From positions 1 through 6,388 of the forward strand of contig JAFAZB010000501.1 in assembly GCA_019240015.1 (NCBI GenBank): a DNA stretch of 6,388 nucleotides, given 5' to 3'. The notes below the pieces were generated by a model that saw only the letters and a list, made by a program, of their open reading frames with translations, ran no database searches and was not told the DNA's origin. Source of the DNA: Solirubrobacterales bacterium. Lineage in GTDB: Bacteria; Actinomycetota; Thermoleophilia; Solirubrobacterales; Solirubrobacteraceae. The position numbers and the translations under genes were made by a program. This document shows, in pieces, positions 5,962-6,388 of this stretch. The first letter of the stretch is position 1, and each line of letters starts with the position of its first letter.

Positions 5962-6388
5962 TCAGGTCGTGGACGGCTGCTCGGCGGCGGTCTGCTCGGC
6001 GGTGGTCTCGCGCCTGCGGCGCTGACGGCGAGGCACCGGCGGCGGGGCACCGACCTCGGCCTCGCAGAATGGACAGAGCTTCCACCTCGGGTCGAGCGGG
6101 CGCCCGCAGGTCTGGCAAGGGTCCTTCAGCTTGCGCATGCAGTTCGGGCAGCGCAAGAAGTCCTTCTCGACCTCGTAATCGCAGTGCGGGCAGAGGTGGT
6201 AGCCGAGCTCCGCGAGCCTGGCCTCAGCGGCCTGCATCTCCAGCTCCCGCTCACGGATGTCCTCCAGATACTCCGGCGGCCTGACGATCATGTAGACGAT
6301 CGAGCCGACGTAGGGAAACAGCGAAGCGACGGTCGCGCAGCCGACGAGCATCGGATCTGCAACCCGCCGGCGGGCGTCGGCGTAGGTC
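5962..6388 (-). CDS. Membrane-anchored double zinc-ribbon protein (5' end beyond window edge)
   Basis: The reading frame is open to the right edge, giving at least 141 residues and beginning TYADARRRVADP before an internal Met (ATG at 6351). Counting from that Met, a hydrophobic segment covers about residues 3-23 and is followed by RPPEYLEDIRERELEMQAAE, a charged helical or coiled-coil stretch (about 26-49). Four CxxC knuckles then follow: Cys54/57, 68/71, 79/82 and 93/96, forming two zinc ribbons. The tail is basic, then Ala/Glu/Thr-rich (PRRQRRRRETTAEQTAAEQ). I recall actinobacterial homologues in which the ADARRR...DP segment precedes the helix, so the true start is probably upstream and outside the window; the ATG at 6351 remains possible. 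The function is unknown. Such ribbons often mediate protein or nucleic-acid contacts. It lies 31 bases before ndk on the same strand, so it is probably cotranscribed. Confidence 0.85.
   Translation of the reverse strand, partial: TYADARRRVADPMLVGCATVASLFPYVGSIVYMIVRPPEYLEDIRERELEMQAAEARLAELGYHLCPHCDYEVEKDFLRCPNCMRKLKDPCQTCGRPLDPRWKLCPFCEAEVGAPPPVPRRQRRRRETTAEQTAAEQPSTT

Noticed and set aside
5931..6050. Upstream extension of ndk by 40 residues
   Set aside because: The added Pro/Arg/Ser-rich segment has no counterpart in the Ndk family and overlaps the zinc-ribbon gene, whereas the ATG at 5930 gives the normal start and a ribosome binding site.
1..6388. Insertion sequences, CRISPR arrays, tRNA/rRNA genes, riboswitches, phage or defence genes
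   Set aside because: None seen: no regularly spaced repeats, terminal repeats, transposase motifs or recognisable RNA gene, and genes fill nearly all of the window.

Overview
The window is GC-rich bacterial chromosome. It is fully occupied by one gene train on the minus strand; every gene I accept reads right to left. In transcription order it runs: membrane-anchored double zinc-ribbon protein (5' end beyond the right edge), ndk, maf, mreB, mreC, mreD, mrdA (PBP2) and rodA (3' end beyond the left edge). The high GC, frequent GTG starts, MreBCD present, and an ndk-mreBCD-pbp2-rodA order like that known from Streptomyces suggest Actinomycetota. The zinc-ribbon protein resembles proteins I recall from deep-branching Thermoleophilia (Solirubrobacterales type). 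This placement is inference from gene order and protein style; no 16S or marker gene is present.

Right part (4969-6388): the C-terminal part of a zinc-ribbon membrane protein, nucleoside diphosphate kinase, and a Maf nucleotide pyrophosphatase. The ndk-maf junction is tight. The only maf start that keeps the catalytic N-terminal motif is a CTG overlapping the ndk stop as CTGA. Middle (4822-4968): the longest gap, 147 bases, with two small dyads and a weak -10-like sequence; it is the best place for a promoter for the shape genes. Left part (1-4821): mreB, a 54-base gap, then mreC-mreD-mrdA-rodA, each pair joined by a 4-base GTGA or ATGA overlap.

Together mreB to rodA encode the core elongasome. 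MreB filaments on the inner membrane face organise MreC/MreD, which activate the RodA glycosyltransferase and the PBP2 transpeptidase for lateral wall synthesis. Ndk balances NTP and dNTP pools, including UTP for UDP-sugar precursors. Maf hydrolyses non-canonical or pyrimidine nucleotides and is linked to division and shape genes in other bacteria. The families are all well known. I see no new system, mobile element, CRISPR array, tRNA or rRNA. The points worth a second look are the CTG start of maf, the paired cysteines of PBP2, the basic tail of MreD, the zinc-ribbon protein at the head of the train, and the dyads before mreB.
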